The translations under genes were made by a program, and so were the position numbers. Positions 8,198 to 18,010 of a DNA stretch of 64,000 bases are shown here, piece by piece. The stretch's first letter is position 1. Each line of letters opens with the position of its first letter. The stretch is from Bacteroides ilei. Its GTDB lineage: Bacteria; Bacteroidota; Bacteroidia; Bacteroidales; Bacteroidaceae. The stretch lies in NCBI RefSeq assembly GCF_900128495.1, contig NZ_LT635801.1:1842734-1906733 (forward strand). The letters are read 5' to 3'. The notes under the pieces were generated by a model. It saw only the letters and a list, made by a program, of their open reading frames with translations, had not been told where the DNA came from and made no database searches.

Positions 8198-9220
8198 ATG
8201 AAAAAGGTGTCGGTAGTTATATTGAATTGGAATGGAGCCGGAATGCTTCGGAATTATCTTCCTTCTGTGATAAGGTATTCACAAGGGGAGGATGTGGAGG
8301 TCTGTGTGGCAGATAACGGTTCGACCGATCATTCATGTGAAATTCTGGAGAAAGAATTTCCTTCCGTACGTCTGATTTGTCTGGATAGAAACTACGGATT
8401 CGCCGAAGGTTACAATAAGGCATTGGCCCAGGTGGATGCCAAATATGTCGTTCTGCTGAACAGTGATGTAGAGGTTACGGAAGGATGGCTTGATACATTG
8501 ACGGATTATATGGAGAAACATCCGGAGGTGGTAGCCTGTCAACCGAAATTGCTGGGATGGAGAGACAGGGAACGTTTTGAATATGCAGGGGCTTCCGGAG
8601 GTTTTATCGATTACTATGGATATCCTTTCTGTAGAGGTCGTATTTTTGACGTTGTTGAGAAAGACAGGCATCAGTATGATACGGTTATTCCTGTTTTTTG
8701 GGCTACTGGCGCCGCTTTATATATCCGGTTGGATAAGTATAGGGAAGTGGGAGGTCTGGATGGCCGTTTCTTTGCGCATATGGAGGAGATTGACTTGTGC
8801 TGGCGGTTGAACAGTAGAGGTTATCGGCTGGTTTGTATACCTCAAAGTGTGGTATATCATGTTGGAGGGGCTACATTGAAGAAAGAGAATCCCCGTAAGA
8901 CTTTTCTTAATTTCCGGAACAATCTTCTGATGCTTTATAAGAACTTGCCGGATGAAGATCTGAAACCGGTAATGAGGATGCGTGCCTTGTTGGATTTTAT
9001 TGCTTCCATGGTTTATGTAGCGAAATTGGATTTCAGGAATGCAAAAGCTGTCTGGAATGCCCGGAAGGAATTTATGGCGCTGCGTGAACAGTTCAAACCC
9101 GACAGGAAGGAAAATCTGCAACGGACGGTCGTTTCTGATATTCCACAGAGATACAGATTCAGTATTTTATGGCAGTCGAAGATAAAAGGTAGGAAATTTT
9201 TTTCCACTCTTCCTGGATGA
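8198..9220 (+). CDS. Family 2 glycosyltransferase
   Basis: A 340-residue GT-A fold transferase. It starts MKKVSVVILNWNGAGMLRNY, with nucleotide-sugar binding residues in ADNGSTD (39-45), the DxD-equivalent NSD at 88-90, and an acceptor-side EIDLCWRLNSRGY motif. These resemble rhamnosyltransferase-like GT2 enzymes acting on cell-surface polymers. No transmembrane helix is evident. It follows mtaB by 8 bp and is probably cotranscribed with it; donor and acceptor are unknown. Confidence 0.85.
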   Translation: MKKVSVVILNWNGAGMLRNYLPSVIRYSQGEDVEVCVADNGSTDHSCEILEKEFPSVRLICLDRNYGFAEGYNKALAQVDAKYVVLLNSDVEVTEGWLDTLTDYMEKHPEVVACQPKLLGWRDRERFEYAGASGGFIDYYGYPFCRGRIFDVVEKDRHQYDTVIPVFWATGAALYIRLDKYREVGGLDGRFFAHMEEIDLCWRLNSRGYRLVCIPQSVVYHVGGATLKKENPRKTFLNFRNNLLMLYKNLPDEDLKPVMRMRALLDFIASMVYVAKLDFRNAKAVWNARKEFMALREQFKPDRKENLQRTVVSDIPQRYRFSILWQSKIKGRKFFSTLPG

Positions 9221-9278
9221 CAGAAATGTTCATATTTTTTCTTATTGATTTTTATATGATATCATAAATTACAGTCGT

Positions 9279-10274
9279 ATGAAAGAACAATATTGGAAGT
9301 ATTCCTTGATTATTCTTATTGTTGTAGTCGGGTTTGTTCTGTTCCGTCAGGCACAGCCTTTTATGAACGGTGTGTTGGCTGCAGTTACTCTTTATATTCT
9401 GTTACGGAATTTTTCCCAGTGGCTTCAGTCAAAGATGAATCCGTTGTTGGCTGTGTGGCTGTTGACAATAGGGACAACATTATTTATCTTGATACCTCTG
9501 TCTTTGTTTGGTTGGGCTGTATTCAACCAATTGTCGGGGATGCATCTCAATACGCAGAGTATTATCCAGCCGGCGCAGCAGACTATTGAAATTATCAAGG
9601 AAAGGACCGGGTTTGATATGCTTTCTGAGAAAAGCCTTTCCTTTATTGTGGAACAGATTTCATCGATTGGTAAAACCGTCATGAGTGGAGTCAGTGATTT
9701 CATTATAAATTTTGCGGTTGCCATCATGCTGCTGTTCTTTATGCTGAGTGGCGGAAGGCAAATGGAAGAATATATATCTACTATACTTCCGTTCAAGAAG
9801 GCTGATAAAGACGAGGTTGTGAAGAAAGTAGCTTTGATTGTCCGTTCCAATGCTATCGGTATTCCTTTGCTTGCTCTTATACAAGGTGGAATTTCATTGG
9901 CCGGTTACCTGATGTTGGGGGTTCCTAACCCCGTTCTTACAGCTTTGCTGACAGGTTTCGCTTCCATTATTCCGGTAGTAGGTACTGCTTTGATATGGGT
10001 TCCGGTTGTCATTTATTTTATAGTGACAGGCGATTGGCTGCATGCTGTACTGATGACAGCTTATGGAGGGGTTATCGTGTCTCAATGTGATAATCTGATC
10101 CGGTTTATCCTGCAGAAGAAGATGGCCGACACTCATCCGTTGATAACCATTTTCGGCGTTGTGGCAGGGTTACCCTTGTTCGGTTTTATGGGGATTATAT
10201 TCGGTCCTCTTATGGTAGCTTTATTTCTGCTGTTTGTGGATATGTTCCGGAAAGAATACCTGCTTTCGGATTAG
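9279..10274 (+). CDS. AI-2E family membrane protein (PerM/YdiK-like)
   Basis: A 331-residue polytopic membrane protein with about eight hydrophobic segments. It starts MKEQYWKYSLIILIVVVGFV and has the family-typical soluble loop (residues ~85-150), then FASIIPVVGTALIWVPV and a C-terminal GFMGIIFGPLMVALFL. Proteins of this family include AI-2 exporters and Na+/H+ antiporters, so the substrate cannot be stated. A 12-bp perfect palindrome TATGATATCATA lies at 9255-9266 in front of the start. Confidence 0.85.
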   Translation: MKEQYWKYSLIILIVVVGFVLFRQAQPFMNGVLAAVTLYILLRNFSQWLQSKMNPLLAVWLLTIGTTLFILIPLSLFGWAVFNQLSGMHLNTQSIIQPAQQTIEIIKERTGFDMLSEKSLSFIVEQISSIGKTVMSGVSDFIINFAVAIMLLFFMLSGGRQMEEYISTILPFKKADKDEVVKKVALIVRSNAIGIPLLALIQGGISLAGYLMLGVPNPVLTALLTGFASIIPVVGTALIWVPVVIYFIVTGDWLHAVLMTAYGGVIVSQCDNLIRFILQKKMADTHPLITIFGVVAGLPLFGFMGIIFGPLMVALFLLFVDMFRKEYLLSD

Positions 10275-10370
10275 GTATGTATATAAATTTGTATATATCT
10301 TTTTGTTTGTGTTGTTGTTTTTTGTATTTCATTTTGATTTTCATTTTATTATTTTTTTGCTCATATTGGT

Positions 10371-10399
10371 ATCATATGATGATATTTTTATTAATTTTG
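10371..10399 (+). promoter_or_regulatory. Candidate promoter and palindrome upstream of the SusC-peptidase operon
   Basis: TAATTTTG at 10392-10399 matches the -7 consensus; the -33 region is only a weak TTGG at 10366. A perfect 10-bp palindrome ATCATATGAT (10371-10380) sits between them and could be an operator. The leader is short. Confidence 0.45.
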
Positions 10400-10473
10400 G
10401 GCCGTTTTTATAAAAAGGTTACCAAATTAATCAAAATAGATGTATGATGAAGACAAAGAGAGGTTTGTAGAGA

Positions 10474-13400
10474 ATGCCTCTATTTAAATGTTTTGTTGGT
10501 TGTTTCCTTGTCGGAAGTGTACCTGTTGCCAGTGTATATGGGGCTACATTGAACATGGAAGTAAATCAAAGACAAAATGTAGAGGGAGTTGTTCTCGATG
10601 TGAATGGAGAGCCTATTATTGGGGCTACAGTTCAACGGATTGGTCAGACAGGTGGGACCATTACAGATGAAAACGGTAAGTTTTCATTATCTTTTTCTGA
10701 TAATGTTAAAAGAGTAAAATTGCGAATCAGTTACATCGGTATGGAGACGCAGGAGGTTTTTGCTCATGTGAATTCTCCGCTGAAGGTTGTAATGGAGGAA
10801 GATGTCAATACGTTGTCGGATGTGGTGGTGATAGGTTATGGTACAGAGAAAAAGAAGAACGTAGCGGGGGCCGTATCCAATATAAGTGGTGAGGAACTGA
10901 CAAAAACCTCTGTTGAAAGTTTACAGAAAGCATTGCAGGGAAAGGTTTCGGGAGTTCAGATTACAACAGCAAACGGTGCACCTGGTGGAGGCTTTTCTGT
11001 CAATATCCGTGGACGCAGTACTTTTAGCGGCGGAACGTCGCCTTTGTATATAGTTGATGGAGTTCAAATTGTAACAGGTGACCAGTCAACTGGTATTGTA
11101 AAGAGTACGGATGTATTGTCTACATTGAATCCGGATGAAATAGAATCTATTGATATTTTGAAGGACGGTGCTTCTGCCTCTATCTATGGTGCTCAGGCTG
11201 CCAATGGAGTCGTGATCATTACAACCAAGAGAGGTCATGAAGGTAAACCGAAAATATCTGTAAATCTGTCTGGGGGTATGCAGCAAATCAGTCATAAGCT
11301 TGATTTGTTGAATGCGTCACAGGTGGCAGAACTTGATCTGTTGTCAATGAAGAACCGTTATGGTGAGAACAGTTCTGAATATTTGGCCAGATTGGAACAG
11401 TATCAAGGCTTCGGCTGGGGTGATGATGGTTATTCGAAAGCTGTTACGACCAATTGGTACGATGTAATTTATCGGACAGCATATACTTCGGATATGCAGG
11501 TGAGTGCCAATGGTGGTACTGAAAAAACAAAATATTATTTGTCTGCAGCGTATAACAAGACTGATGGTATTGTAAAGGAAACAGGTTTTAAGCGTGGAGC
11601 ATTCCGTGCGAATCTGACACAGGAACTGACACCGTGGTTAAGTATTACGACTAATAATAATTACAGTGTCATGGATCAGAACCAATATAGTGGAGTACGT
11701 GCTTCCAATCCGAGCCGTGTAGCCATTCTGGTTCATCCTGCCAATTCTCCGTACGACGAAAACGGTAATTTTGTACAGAACTTACCCTATGGATACTATC
11801 AGCACAATTCATTGCAGATGCTGATGTTGAATGAATACAGCGGGCGTACTGAAAAGTTGATAACCGCTAACTCGTTGGACTTTAAGATTTTGAAAGGGCT
11901 GACTTTCAAGTCAAGTTACAATGCGGACTTGACAACCATTGATGAACATAATTTCATAGACCCGCGTACCCGTGAGGGATCCAAGGAAAACGGCTCAGTA
12001 ACAAGTGTAACAGGACGGATTGTGAATTTTCAGACCGAACAGGTTGCGTCATATTCCAACGTCTTCAATGAAATTCACCGTTTGTCGGCTGTAGCAGGTT
12101 TTTCATACCGTCATCAGCAGTATACTTCGCACGGTGCCACAGGGACAGGGGTTTCTGATCCGTCATTGCACTTACTGGGTACAACTGCCGTAGCTAAAGA
12201 AGTTACCGGAAGTTTTTCCGAATGGAAAATGGCCAGTTTGTTTGCCCGTGTCAATTATACGTTGAAAGACCGTTATATTTTTACCGGAACTATCCGTCGG
12301 GACGGTTCTTCCCGTTTTGGTGAAAATAACCGATGGGGAGTATTCCCTTCTTTTTCTGCTGCATGGAGAATCATTGAGGAGCCGTTTATGACTTCTGTCA
12401 GATCTTGGATGAGTGACTTGAAGTTACGTGCAAGTTATGGTGTGACAGGTAATTCTGAAATAGGTGATTATACAGCCCGCCGTTGGTATTCAAGTAGTGG
12501 AGCCTATGACAATTCTTCGGCCATTATTCCATCTTACATCGGTAATCCTTATTTGACATGGGAAAAGAATCATTCACGGAATGTGGGATTGACTTTAGGA
12601 CTTTTTCAGGATAGAATTTCATTGGAAACGGATTTCTATTTGAATGATACAAAAGACCTGCTTTATAACCGGACTATCCCTGCTACAACCGGATTTACTG
12701 TAATTCCTTCAAATATGGGAGGTGTACGGAATAAAGGTGTAGATATTTTGTTGAATACAGTAAATGTCAGATTGAAAGATTTTGAATGGCGTTCTTCTTT
12801 GAATATGTCATTCACCAAAAATGAAATTACTGAACTTCAAGACGGGTTGGAAGTTTTAGGTGATTATAAGGTCGGTGAACCGATATCTTCAGTGCTTACT
12901 TATCGGTGGGCCGGTGTGAATGCCGCAGACGGTAGACCCATGTATTATGATAAGGATGGTTATATTACTTATGTTCCTAAAGATGAGGACCGTGTGTGGA
13001 CCAGACCTGCAGAACCTACATTTTATGGAGGATTCACGAATGATATAACATGGAAAGGTTTTACGCTCTCTGTATTTTTCCAGTTCCAAAGAGGAGCCGT
13101 AAGTTTATGGAGCGATAAACTGGTGCTTACAGCTTATGAGGGTGATACGAACCTGTTGAGCGATATGTATTATAAGCATTGGAATAAACCGGGTGATGTT
13201 ACCTGGGTTCCCAAGCCATCTTATCAGGGATACTATCCTGCCAATCCACGGCAGATGTCGGAATATTCTACATTCTGTTATGAAAAGACCGACTACATTA
13301 AGTTGAAGAATATAAGTTTAAGTTATAATTTCCCGGCACAGTGGGTCAAGAAAATGGGCCTGTCCAATTTACAGCTTTATGTAAGTGCCTATAATTTATG

Positions 13401-13506
13401 GACCTCAACGACTTATCCGGGACATGATCCTGAATTTACCGGTAGTGATGTGGGAGCATATCCTCAGGCCCGTAGTTATACGGCTGGTTTAAAGCTTGAT
13501 TTTTAA
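10474..13506 (+). CDS. SusC/RagA-type TonB-dependent outer-membrane transporter (peptide locus)
   Basis: A 1010-residue outer-membrane transporter. It has an N-terminal signal region, a carboxypeptidase-D regulatory-like domain (about 37-109), a TonB-box-like DVVVIGYGT (116-124), a plug domain to about 240, then a 22-strand-type barrel ending in aromatic KLDF. The SusD partner follows 12 bp later. ATG 10474 gives a short but workable signal peptide. In the same frame an earlier ATG at 10444 would add MMKTKRGL, but a TAG at 10468-10470 interrupts it, so the original N-terminus may have been lost. Downstream genes are peptidases and a transporter, not glycosidases, so the ligand is probably a peptide or amide polymer. 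Confidence 0.93.
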   Translation: MPLFKCFVGCFLVGSVPVASVYGATLNMEVNQRQNVEGVVLDVNGEPIIGATVQRIGQTGGTITDENGKFSLSFSDNVKRVKLRISYIGMETQEVFAHVNSPLKVVMEEDVNTLSDVVVIGYGTEKKKNVAGAVSNISGEELTKTSVESLQKALQGKVSGVQITTANGAPGGGFSVNIRGRSTFSGGTSPLYIVDGVQIVTGDQSTGIVKSTDVLSTLNPDEIESIDILKDGASASIYGAQAANGVVIITTKRGHEGKPKISVNLSGGMQQISHKLDLLNASQVAELDLLSMKNRYGENSSEYLARLEQYQGFGWGDDGYSKAVTTNWYDVIYRTAYTSDMQVSANGGTEKTKYYLSAAYNKTDGIVKETGFKRGAFRANLTQELTPWLSITTNNNYSVMDQNQYSGVRASNPSRVAILVHPANSPYDENGNFVQNLPYGYYQHNSLQMLMLNEYSGRTEKLITANSLDFKILKGLTFKSSYNADLTTIDEHNFIDPRTREGSKENGSVTSVTGRIVNFQTEQVASYSNVFNEIHRLSAVAGFSYRHQQYTSHGATGTGVSDPSLHLLGTTAVAKEVTGSFSEWKMASLFARVNYTLKDRYIFTGTIRRDGSSRFGENNRWGVFPSFSAAWRIIEEPFMTSVRSWMSDLKLRASYGVTGNSEIGDYTARRWYSSSGAYDNSSAIIPSYIGNPYLTWEKNHSRNVGLTLGLFQDRISLETDFYLNDTKDLLYNRTIPATTGFTVIPSNMGGVRNKGVDILLNTVNVRLKDFEWRSSLNMSFTKNEITELQDGLEVLGDYKVGEPISSVLTYRWAGVNAADGRPMYYDKDGYITYVPKDEDRVWTRPAEPTFYGGFTNDITWKGFTLSVFFQFQRGAVSLWSDKLVLTAYEGDTNLLSDMYYKHWNKPGDVTWVPKPSYQGYYPANPRQMSEYSTFCYEKTDYIKLKNISLSYNFPAQWVKKMGLSNLQLYVSAYNLWTSTTYPGHDPEFTGSDVGAYPQARSYTAGLKLDF

Positions 13507-13518
13507 AAGATTGTAAAA

Positions 13519-14946
13519 ATGAAAACTAAATTATATATTTTAGGATTATGCAGCCTGTTTTTATGTTCAGGATGCGATGATATGTTGGATACGAAATCGA
13601 AGACATTGTTGTCACAAAGTCAGATTCAGACAGAATCCGGTTGTGAATCAATGCTGTTAGGTGTTTATGATTTGATGCAGGAACCTGAATTCTACGGACG
13701 TGACATCTTGACTGTTCCGGAGGTGTTGGCCGATAATTCACGTCTTTCGCCTATGGCATCCAGATATAAAGGACAGGAAGATAACCGAATCGGTTCTCAT
13801 CTGGACATCTGGGTTGAATCTTATGAAATTATAGCGCTTCTTAATGAGGTGATTGAATACGCTGAAAAGTTGCCTGAAACTTCTAAGGCCAAGGCTATAT
13901 TGGGTGAATCTTATGCTTTGAGAGGATTGACTTATTTTAATCTGGCAAGAGTGTATGGTCGTGAGCCGAAGCATCTGGTGGATGGATTTGATTTGTGTGT
14001 CCCTTTGATATTGAAAGCTTTCTTTTATGATGGGGGACCGATGGATGAGGATGTTTATCCGAAACGTGCAACTGTAGATCAGGTCTGGGAGCAGATCGAG
14101 ACCGATTTGAACAATGGATTTGAACTGCTTTCCGGAAACGATGAAGGGCTGATGCCTAAGAGAATGAGCAGCTTGGCTGCAAAAGCGATTCTGTCACGTG
14201 TCTTCTTGTATGAAAGCAAATGGAATGAATGTGTAGAAGCTGCAGATTATGTCATGAAGAATGCTCCTTTCGGTGTTTATGATGGAACGTATACTGATAT
14301 CTTCTCCAAAGGTGAAGAAAATTTATTCTATCTCGTATTTACCAATTCCGAAAATTTAGGTTCAAGTTCCTTGCAGTCTGTCAATGGTATGGCTCCTTCT
14401 GAAGTAGACGATGAAGGATATGATATAGGAAAAGGAGTAGGTGATGCCGACCTTTGTGTAGCGGAAGAACTGGTAGCTCTTTTTGATCAGGAAAAGGATG
14501 TACGTTTTAAAATCTTACGTAAGGCGAAGATAAACGGTTCGAAAGTATGGTGGACTACCAAATTCAGTGGATGGCAGGGGGCTTTTGGATTGGATAATGT
14601 TCCAATAATCCGAATGTCTGAGGTCTTGTTGAATCGTGCAGAGGCAGAATCGGAATTGGGTAATGACAATTCAGCTTTGGCTGATGTAAATGAACTTCGG
14701 ACAAAGCGTGGATTGGATCCGGTAACTCTTTCCGGTGAGGATCTGCTTAATGAAGTTTTGTTGCAACGCCGTTTGGAATTGGCTCAGGAAGGGCATCGTT
14801 TCTTTGACTTGAAACGTCGTGGACAAGATATCACAAAACCTGCAGGACGCACTCTTGTTCCTTATACCGATTTTAGAGTTGTAGCACGAATCTCAGAAAC
14901 ACAGATGGATGCAAATAAGAATCTTGTGAATAACCCGGGATATTAA
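13519..14946 (+). CDS. SusD/RagB-type surface lipoprotein (peptide locus)
   Basis: A 475-residue substrate-binding lipoprotein that would cap the SusC-like pore. The signal peptide ends FLCSGC, and the mature N-terminus CDDM carries the acidic export signal for surface lipoproteins. TPR-like helices run through the first half (AILGESYALRGLTYFNLARV), and the C-terminus has the family pattern RRLELAQEGHRFFDLKR and a final NNPGY. It is encoded 12 bp after the transporter gene and 16 bp before the next lipoprotein gene, so the three are cotranscribed. Confidence 0.93.
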   Translation: MKTKLYILGLCSLFLCSGCDDMLDTKSKTLLSQSQIQTESGCESMLLGVYDLMQEPEFYGRDILTVPEVLADNSRLSPMASRYKGQEDNRIGSHLDIWVESYEIIALLNEVIEYAEKLPETSKAKAILGESYALRGLTYFNLARVYGREPKHLVDGFDLCVPLILKAFFYDGGPMDEDVYPKRATVDQVWEQIETDLNNGFELLSGNDEGLMPKRMSSLAAKAILSRVFLYESKWNECVEAADYVMKNAPFGVYDGTYTDIFSKGEENLFYLVFTNSENLGSSSLQSVNGMAPSEVDDEGYDIGKGVGDADLCVAEELVALFDQEKDVRFKILRKAKINGSKVWWTTKFSGWQGAFGLDNVPIIRMSEVLLNRAEAESELGNDNSALADVNELRTKRGLDPVTLSGEDLLNEVLLQRRLELAQEGHRFFDLKRRGQDITKPAGRTLVPYTDFRVVARISETQMDANKNLVNNPGY

Positions 14947-14962
14947 TTAAAGAGATAGATTT

Positions 14963-16024
14963 ATGAATAAGAATAAAAATAAGTTGTATATAATAGGTCT
15001 TCTGTTGACTGTTCTGTTTATGGGTTCATGTGAATTGGAGGACCGTACTTATCAAGGACCTTTATATTATGAATATAGTCCGGTAGAATGTGGACAGACT
15101 ATTTCATCCAATATCTTCGTGAAGGAAGCAGATAAAAAAGGTGAAGATAAAATCTGTGTCCAGTTAGTGAAACCGGCTGGCTTTTCTGTTTCTGTGAAGT
15201 TTAGGGTTGTTGACCAGCTATATTATGTAAGAAGTTCGGCAGAATATACGGTGGAAAAACCGGAATTGGCAGAAGATCAGTATGATATATATGAGAATAC
15301 GGCACAATATGGTGTAGATTATACTTTTGAAAGCAGTACTACTCCTGTTAATTATGATGAAGATACTCATACGGGTGTAATAACCATTCCAGAAGGGGAG
15401 ATGTTCGGTTATATTCCAGTGAATATATTGAAGAGGAACGGTCATTCGGCTTTTATTGTTTTGGAAGATTCTGAAAATGCCAGGGCTAATAAGCCGACTT
15501 CCATATTGAATTTAAAGTTAACAGCAGAGAAGACCTATTATTTTGACGAACCATTGGATGAAGGAATTCCGGAATCATGGAGTTTGTTGGATAAAGACGG
15601 TGACGGATTAGGTTGGTATTTTTATGAAAGTTGGGGTATGGTCATTTCCGATTCATATGATTATGATACGGAAAGTCCGGTCAGCCCGGAGAATTATTTG
15701 ATAACTCCGTTGATAACTTTGCCTGACGATGTTTCAGATCCTGTTTTGACTTTTGAACTGGCAGCTTCTGCCACTAATGCTTATCAGGAAAAGTATAAAG
15801 TAGTTTTATCTGAAACTCCTTTGACATTGGAAAATTGCAATGATGCTGTAGTTTTACGTGATTATACAGAATTGACGGAAGCTTATCATAAGAAAACATT
15901 CCAGCTTGAACAGATTGATTTGTCTGCTTATAAAGGAAAGAGTTTCTATATCGGTTTTGTTCACGGTGATTGTACAGATATGGAGTCTTTGATATTAAGA
16001 AATGTAGTTGTTTACGGATATTAA
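14963..16024 (+). CDS. Surface lipoprotein with DUF4843-like and choice-of-anchor J-like domains
   Basis: 353 residues. The signal peptide ends FMGSC and continues CELEDR, an acidic surface-export signal. The N-terminal half resembles the DUF4843-type beta-sandwich often found after SusD. The C-terminal ~160 residues (from about YYFDEPLDEGIPESW through SPENYLITPLITLP to LRNVVVYGY) look like a cleaved-adhesin/choice-of-anchor J jelly roll. Its position as third gene after SusC/SusD suggests an accessory substrate-binding protein on the cell surface. Domain names rest on pattern memory; the role is inferred. Confidence 0.75.
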   Translation: MNKNKNKLYIIGLLLTVLFMGSCELEDRTYQGPLYYEYSPVECGQTISSNIFVKEADKKGEDKICVQLVKPAGFSVSVKFRVVDQLYYVRSSAEYTVEKPELAEDQYDIYENTAQYGVDYTFESSTTPVNYDEDTHTGVITIPEGEMFGYIPVNILKRNGHSAFIVLEDSENARANKPTSILNLKLTAEKTYYFDEPLDEGIPESWSLLDKDGDGLGWYFYESWGMVISDSYDYDTESPVSPENYLITPLITLPDDVSDPVLTFELAASATNAYQEKYKVVLSETPLTLENCNDAVVLRDYTELTEAYHKKTFQLEQIDLSAYKGKSFYIGFVHGDCTDMESLILRNVVVYGY

Positions 16025-16039
16025 TGTGTGGAATGGACT

Positions 16040-17134
16040 ATGATAGATTCAAGTTTGATAAATTTATTTCTTTCATTAGTGAAGATTGACGCCGTATCCG
16101 GTTCTGAAAAACCGGTAGCCGACTATATCTGTGACTTTGTGAGGAATTTAGGATTTGAACCTCATATTGATGACGCTGCGGCTTTGTCTGGAGGGAATAC
16201 GGGGAATGTGGTTATTCCGGTTCATGGTGGCGGAGATTTTCTGTTGATGTCGCATATGGATACTCCTCGTTCCACTAAAGGTGTCAATCCGCTGTTGCAG
16301 GAAGATAGGATAACATCCGATCATACAACCATATTGGGCGTTGATGACCGTGGGGGGATTTCTGCCATCTTGTGGGCATTGAAATATGCAGTTGATCATT
16401 CGATGGTTCTGAAACCATTTACGATTTTGTTTACAGTCTGTGAAGAGAGTACTTTAGCCGGGTCTCATTTTTTCCAGCCGGATTCTCAAATTACTCATGG
16501 ATTTGTTTTTGATTCGCATCTGTCGCCGGGTTCCTTTGTTTCTGAAACATGTGGTGCTATTGCTTTTAAATTTAAGGTTAAAGGCAAGAGCTCGCATGCC
16601 GGAGTCGCTCCTGAAAAGGGTATCAATGCAATCCAATTAGCAGGTGAAGGGATGAGAACTTTTCCTTTTGGGCGTATCAATGCTTCAACAACGGCTAATA
16701 TTGGTATTATCAAGGGAGGTATAGCGACTAACGTTGTACCCGACGTGGTGGAGCTTGAAGGAGAAATCCGTTCGGATATATTGGATGAAGGTGAAGAACT
16801 TATGCATCGGGTCATTGCAGATTTTGAGAAAGCGGCAACGGAAAAGGGAGGAAGTGTTGAATGTTCCTGGAATTGGGACTTCAAGCCGTATCGTGTATCT
16901 ACCGAACAGCTTCCTTATAAGAAGATGATGAGACTATGTGATGCATTGAATCTGAAAATTGAAGGAGTCAAATCAATGGGAGGTAGTGATGCCAACAGTA
17001 TGAATGCGAAGGGTGTTCCTACCATTAATTTGGGCGTAGGGGCACAGAATCCCCACAGTACCGAGGAGTTTATTTTATATAAAGACCTTCAAACAGCAGC
17101 TTGGATGGCTTTGAAATTAATGACAGAGATTTGA
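16040..17134 (+). CDS. M20-family peptidase, tripeptidase T-like
   Basis: A zinc aminopeptidase of about 364 residues with no signal peptide, so cytoplasmic. Metal and catalytic residues are visible in SHMDTP (His, Asp), GVDDRGG (bridging Asp), VCEEST (general base and ligand Glu) and PHSTEEF (His ligand). The dimerisation insert lies between about residues 180 and 290. Peptidase T removes the N-terminal residue of tripeptides; related M20 enzymes cleave dipeptides, including unusual ones. The frame is open from a GTG at 16028, but ATG 16040 matches the usual N-terminus. It is the fourth gene of the operon and probably processes imported peptides. Confidence 0.88.
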   Translation: MIDSSLINLFLSLVKIDAVSGSEKPVADYICDFVRNLGFEPHIDDAAALSGGNTGNVVIPVHGGGDFLLMSHMDTPRSTKGVNPLLQEDRITSDHTTILGVDDRGGISAILWALKYAVDHSMVLKPFTILFTVCEESTLAGSHFFQPDSQITHGFVFDSHLSPGSFVSETCGAIAFKFKVKGKSSHAGVAPEKGINAIQLAGEGMRTFPFGRINASTTANIGIIKGGIATNVVPDVVELEGEIRSDILDEGEELMHRVIADFEKAATEKGGSVECSWNWDFKPYRVSTEQLPYKKMMRLCDALNLKIEGVKSMGGSDANSMNAKGVPTINLGVGAQNPHSTEEFILYKDLQTAAWMALKLMTEI

Positions 17135-17161
17135 TGGATAATGAATTAAAATGATAAGGTT

Positions 17162-18004
17162 ATGAAGAAAATAGTTATACTTCTATTTACATTGTTATTG
17201 TGTTACAGTGGTTGTTGGGCTGGAGATGAGGTCAAAGGCCATTTGTTTATTATTGGAGGAGGAGATCGTCCTGATTCTTTGATGACACAATTTGTAGAAT
17301 TGGGAGGTGGTAAGGATGCCAAAATATTGATTGTTCCTTATGCCAGTGGTGATATAAATGATACCGGACAGTATCAGCAGCAGGAATTTAAACGTTTGGG
17401 CTGTACTTCGGTTGAATATGTTACAATAGCTAAAGAGGATATAGATTCGAAGCAATCTTTGGATAAACTGGATGGTGTTACTGCAGTCTTTTTTTCTGGA
17501 GGTGACCAAAACAGATTGACGGGTATGTTGTTGCATACCAAGTTCCTTGAGAAGATTAAAGACATATATCGGAATGGTGGAGTCATCGGTGGAACCAGTG
17601 CCGGAGCTGCCGTCATGAGTAAAATCATGTTGACAGGTGAAGAAAAGGATGTACCTGAAAGGAAAAGCGGTGACTTTTCGTTTATCCGGAAAGGTACCGT
17701 ACAGACAGCGGAAGGATTTGGGTTTGTCGACAATGCCATTATTGACCAGCATTTCATAATCAGGAAAAGGGAAAACCGGCTGATCAGCCTTGTACTTCAA
17801 CATCCGGACCTGAAGGGAATTGGAATTGATGAGTCTACTGCAATCATCGTTAATCCTGATCATTCGTTTAAAGTGGCAGGTAAAAGTCAGGTTATGGTCT
17901 TTGAACCCAAGGCTTCAGTTAAAGTTACTTCCGACGGATATCTGAAAACCGATTCTTTGAATATCCGGATACTGACTGCAGGAGATTCTTATCTTTTAAA
18001 ATAG
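17162..18004 (+). CDS. cphB: Secreted cyanophycinase (S51 peptidase)
   Basis: A 280-residue serine exopeptidase of the S51 family with an N-terminal signal peptide (cleavage near GCWA/GDE), so periplasmic or exported. The nucleophile elbow is GGTSAGA (143-149, Ser146). GGDQNRL (113-119) and DQHFIIRKRENRL (195-207) reproduce, with the same spacing, the Gln and the Asp-Gln-His/Arg-Arg-Arg set that I recall as the beta-Asp-Arg binding residues of Synechocystis CphB. That argues for true cyanophycinase rather than peptidase E. It would release beta-Asp-Arg dipeptides from cyanophycin. It lies between an M20 peptidase and a YfcC transporter in one operon. The family call is strong; the substrate in this organism is inferred. 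Confidence 0.88.
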   Translation: MKKIVILLFTLLLCYSGCWAGDEVKGHLFIIGGGDRPDSLMTQFVELGGGKDAKILIVPYASGDINDTGQYQQQEFKRLGCTSVEYVTIAKEDIDSKQSLDKLDGVTAVFFSGGDQNRLTGMLLHTKFLEKIKDIYRNGGVIGGTSAGAAVMSKIMLTGEEKDVPERKSGDFSFIRKGTVQTAEGFGFVDNAIIDQHFIIRKRENRLISLVLQHPDLKGIGIDESTAIIVNPDHSFKVAGKSQVMVFEPKASVKVTSDGYLKTDSLNIRILTAGDSYLLK

Positions 18005-18010
18005 TGAAGC

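Noticed and set aside
10468..10470. Read-through of TAG (for example as pyrrolysine) in the SusC signal region
   Set aside because: No pyl genes or recoding signal are visible and a usable ATG follows two codons later.
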